Source of the DNA: Paenibacillus sophorae
GTDB lineage: Bacteria; Bacillota; Bacilli; Paenibacillales; Paenibacillaceae
Length of the DNA stretch: 64,000 bases
Assembly (NCBI RefSeq): GCF_018966525.1
Contig: NZ_CP076607.1
Location: forward strand, 2,542,001 to 2,606,000
Reading direction: 5' to 3'
Shown: piece after piece, positions 63,052-64,000 of the stretch
How the letters are laid out: each line of letters begins with the position of its first letter
How positions within the stretch are numbered: position 1 is the first letter of the stretch
Made by a program: the position numbers and the translations under genes
Notes under the pieces: generated by a model
Told to the model about the DNA's origin: nothing
Seen by the model: only the letters and a program-made list of their open reading frames with translations
Database searches by the model: none

Positions 63052-63061
63052 AGCGTCCTCC

Positions 63062-64000
63062 TTATAAGCCGGCGAGGTAGCGGCAGTATTGGATCATCTG
63101 TTTGACGGATGGCCTGATTTTTGTTTCGTGCAGCGGAGTGTTGTCGTTCTTAGATGGTTTGGAATTGACTTCCAGCAGCCAGATTCGTCCAGAATGATCC
63201 ATTCCGAGATCGATGCCCAGTTCGCCGAAATGGGCGGGAATATGGGCCTCAATTCCTTTGGCTATGGCCAGCGCCGCCCGGGGCAGCTGAAGATTTGCGC
63301 TTTCCTTGGCGGCGGGTGGAATAGAGCTTTTGCCAACCGCCTCACGGACGGTGCTGAGGCTGCCGCCCCGAGCCAGATTCGAAACGAAGTGATTGTTTCC
63401 TGCGGTACGGGCGACAATCGAGGTGACATGCCATTTTCCGGTGCCGTTCTTTTGCACAAGCGCGCGGAAATCGACCGGCCTGCGTCCGATTTCCATCAGC
63501 GGCAGGCCCTGCTGGATCTGAAAGCGGGTGGTCTTCATCTTTGGAGCGACGGCCTGATACAATTTGGCAAGACTCGGATAGCTCTGCTTGCGGGTACCCA
63601 GCGGGGTCGTGGACTGCAGCCTGTAGCCGCCGCCTTCTTCACGGGAAATCCGCAGAATGCCTTTGCCGAGACTGCCGCGGACGGGCTTGAGGAACACGAC
63701 GGGGTAATGCCCGCACATTTTCTTGAGGATCGCCAGCCCGCTGAGCGAGTGGGACTCCGGCAAGTACCGCTGGAGGGCGGGATCATGCCGCAGAGCTTCG
63801 AACACCTCAGTCTTGTCGAGGAATTTTTCATTGAAGAAATGAGTGCCGTACCGTGATTTTACTTCCGCCAAAAAATGCTGTACGCTAGGTTTATTCTCCG
63901 CTTTACGCGTCGTAAGCCTGTTATTGATGACGTCGGCGACGGGCAGCTTCGATCTTTTCCAGCCCTCGTCATATACCCAGCCCGAAATAGCGGAACCGGT
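63062..64000 (-). CDS. YheC/YheD-family ATP-grasp protein, array member 5 (partial at window edge)
   Basis: At least 312 residues; the 5' end is cut by the window. The frame stays open to base 64000 and already contains the family segment VADVINNRLTTR, so the true start lies beyond. FLKPVRGSLGKGILRI, RPVDFRALVQKN, and GELGIDLGMDHSG...LLEVNSKPSKND carry the ATP and metal motifs. It stops 10 bp before member 4. Further members may lie to the right. Confidence 0.9.
   Translation of the reverse strand, partial: TGSAISGWVYDEGWKRSKLPVADVINNRLTTRKAENKPSVQHFLAEVKSRYGTHFFNEKFLDKTEVFEALRHDPALQRYLPESHSLSGLAILKKMCGHYPVVFLKPVRGSLGKGILRISREEGGGYRLQSTTPLGTRKQSYPSLAKLYQAVAPKMKTTRFQIQQGLPLMEIGRRPVDFRALVQKNGTGKWHVTSIVARTAGNNHFVSNLARGGSLSTVREAVGKSSIPPAAKESANLQLPRAALAIAKGIEAHIPAHFGELGIDLGMDHSGRIWLLEVNSKPSKNDNTPLHETKIRPSVKQMIQYCRYLAGL

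Overview
The window looks like chromosome from an endospore-forming firmicute, most probably Paenibacillus. The evidence is: about half G+C; strong AGGAGG ribosome sites with frequent TTG and GTG starts; spore genes (prkA, yhbH, spoVR, cotJABC, an array of YheC/YheD ATP-grasp genes); two AbrB-type regulators; and a Gram-positive sufCDSUB operon. I found no rRNA, tRNA, CRISPR array, prophage or intact insertion sequence. The genus call is inference from gene content, not a database match.

Layout. 0.1-9 kb holds biosynthesis and regulation: a class I-beta glutamine synthetase, serC, trmL, a zinc-knuckle AbrB paralogue, a 34-residue membrane protein, a NAGPA-family secreted protein with a coiled-coil membrane partner, an unusual ComA/NarL-type response regulator, a PLP aminotransferase and a DUF2161 protein. 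9-26 kb holds prkA, spoVR and yhbH, members of one conserved three-protein group but separated here by other genes. Between them lie an LTA-synthase-like membrane sulfatase, a decayed spoVR fragment, a PAS histidine kinase, a DegV protein, an AraC/GyrI regulator and a maltose phosphorylase / beta-phosphoglucomutase / LacI-type locus with two operator-like sites. 26-33 kb has an amidohydrolase, exported proteins, small membrane proteins, YunC and Dps.

33.8-39.2 kb is the sufCDSUB iron-sulfur cluster assembly operon. Its promoter has an exact PerR-box consensus over the -10 and three 10-bp GANAATCANT repeats over the -35. 39-50.5 kb has an Ntn-hydrolase-like protein, a VOC protein, a heterodimeric ABC exporter with one degenerate ATP site, a methyltransferase, a GNAT gene remnant, an HD-GYP protein that has lost the His of its HD pair, a MoaD-MoaE fusion, YunD and UppP. 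50.6-57.8 kb has an intact HD-GYP protein, the radical-SAM protein YfkAB, a CNNM/CBS membrane protein, the cotJABC spore-coat operon (CotJA carries a period-5 Gln repeat tail), a CapA-like protein and abrB.

58-64 kb is a minus-strand operon of at least five tandem YheC/YheD-type ATP-grasp genes, nearly all touching or overlapping, with one short reading frame embedded between two of them. It runs off the right edge. This array of apparently active ATP-grasp ligases of unknown chemistry, probably linked to the spore, is the best candidate here for a poorly described system.

The shared themes are sporulation and transition state (AbrB twice, Spo0A-box-like sites, PrkA/YhbH/SpoVR, CotJ, YheC/D) and iron or oxidative stress (suf with PerR/Fur-like sites, Dps).
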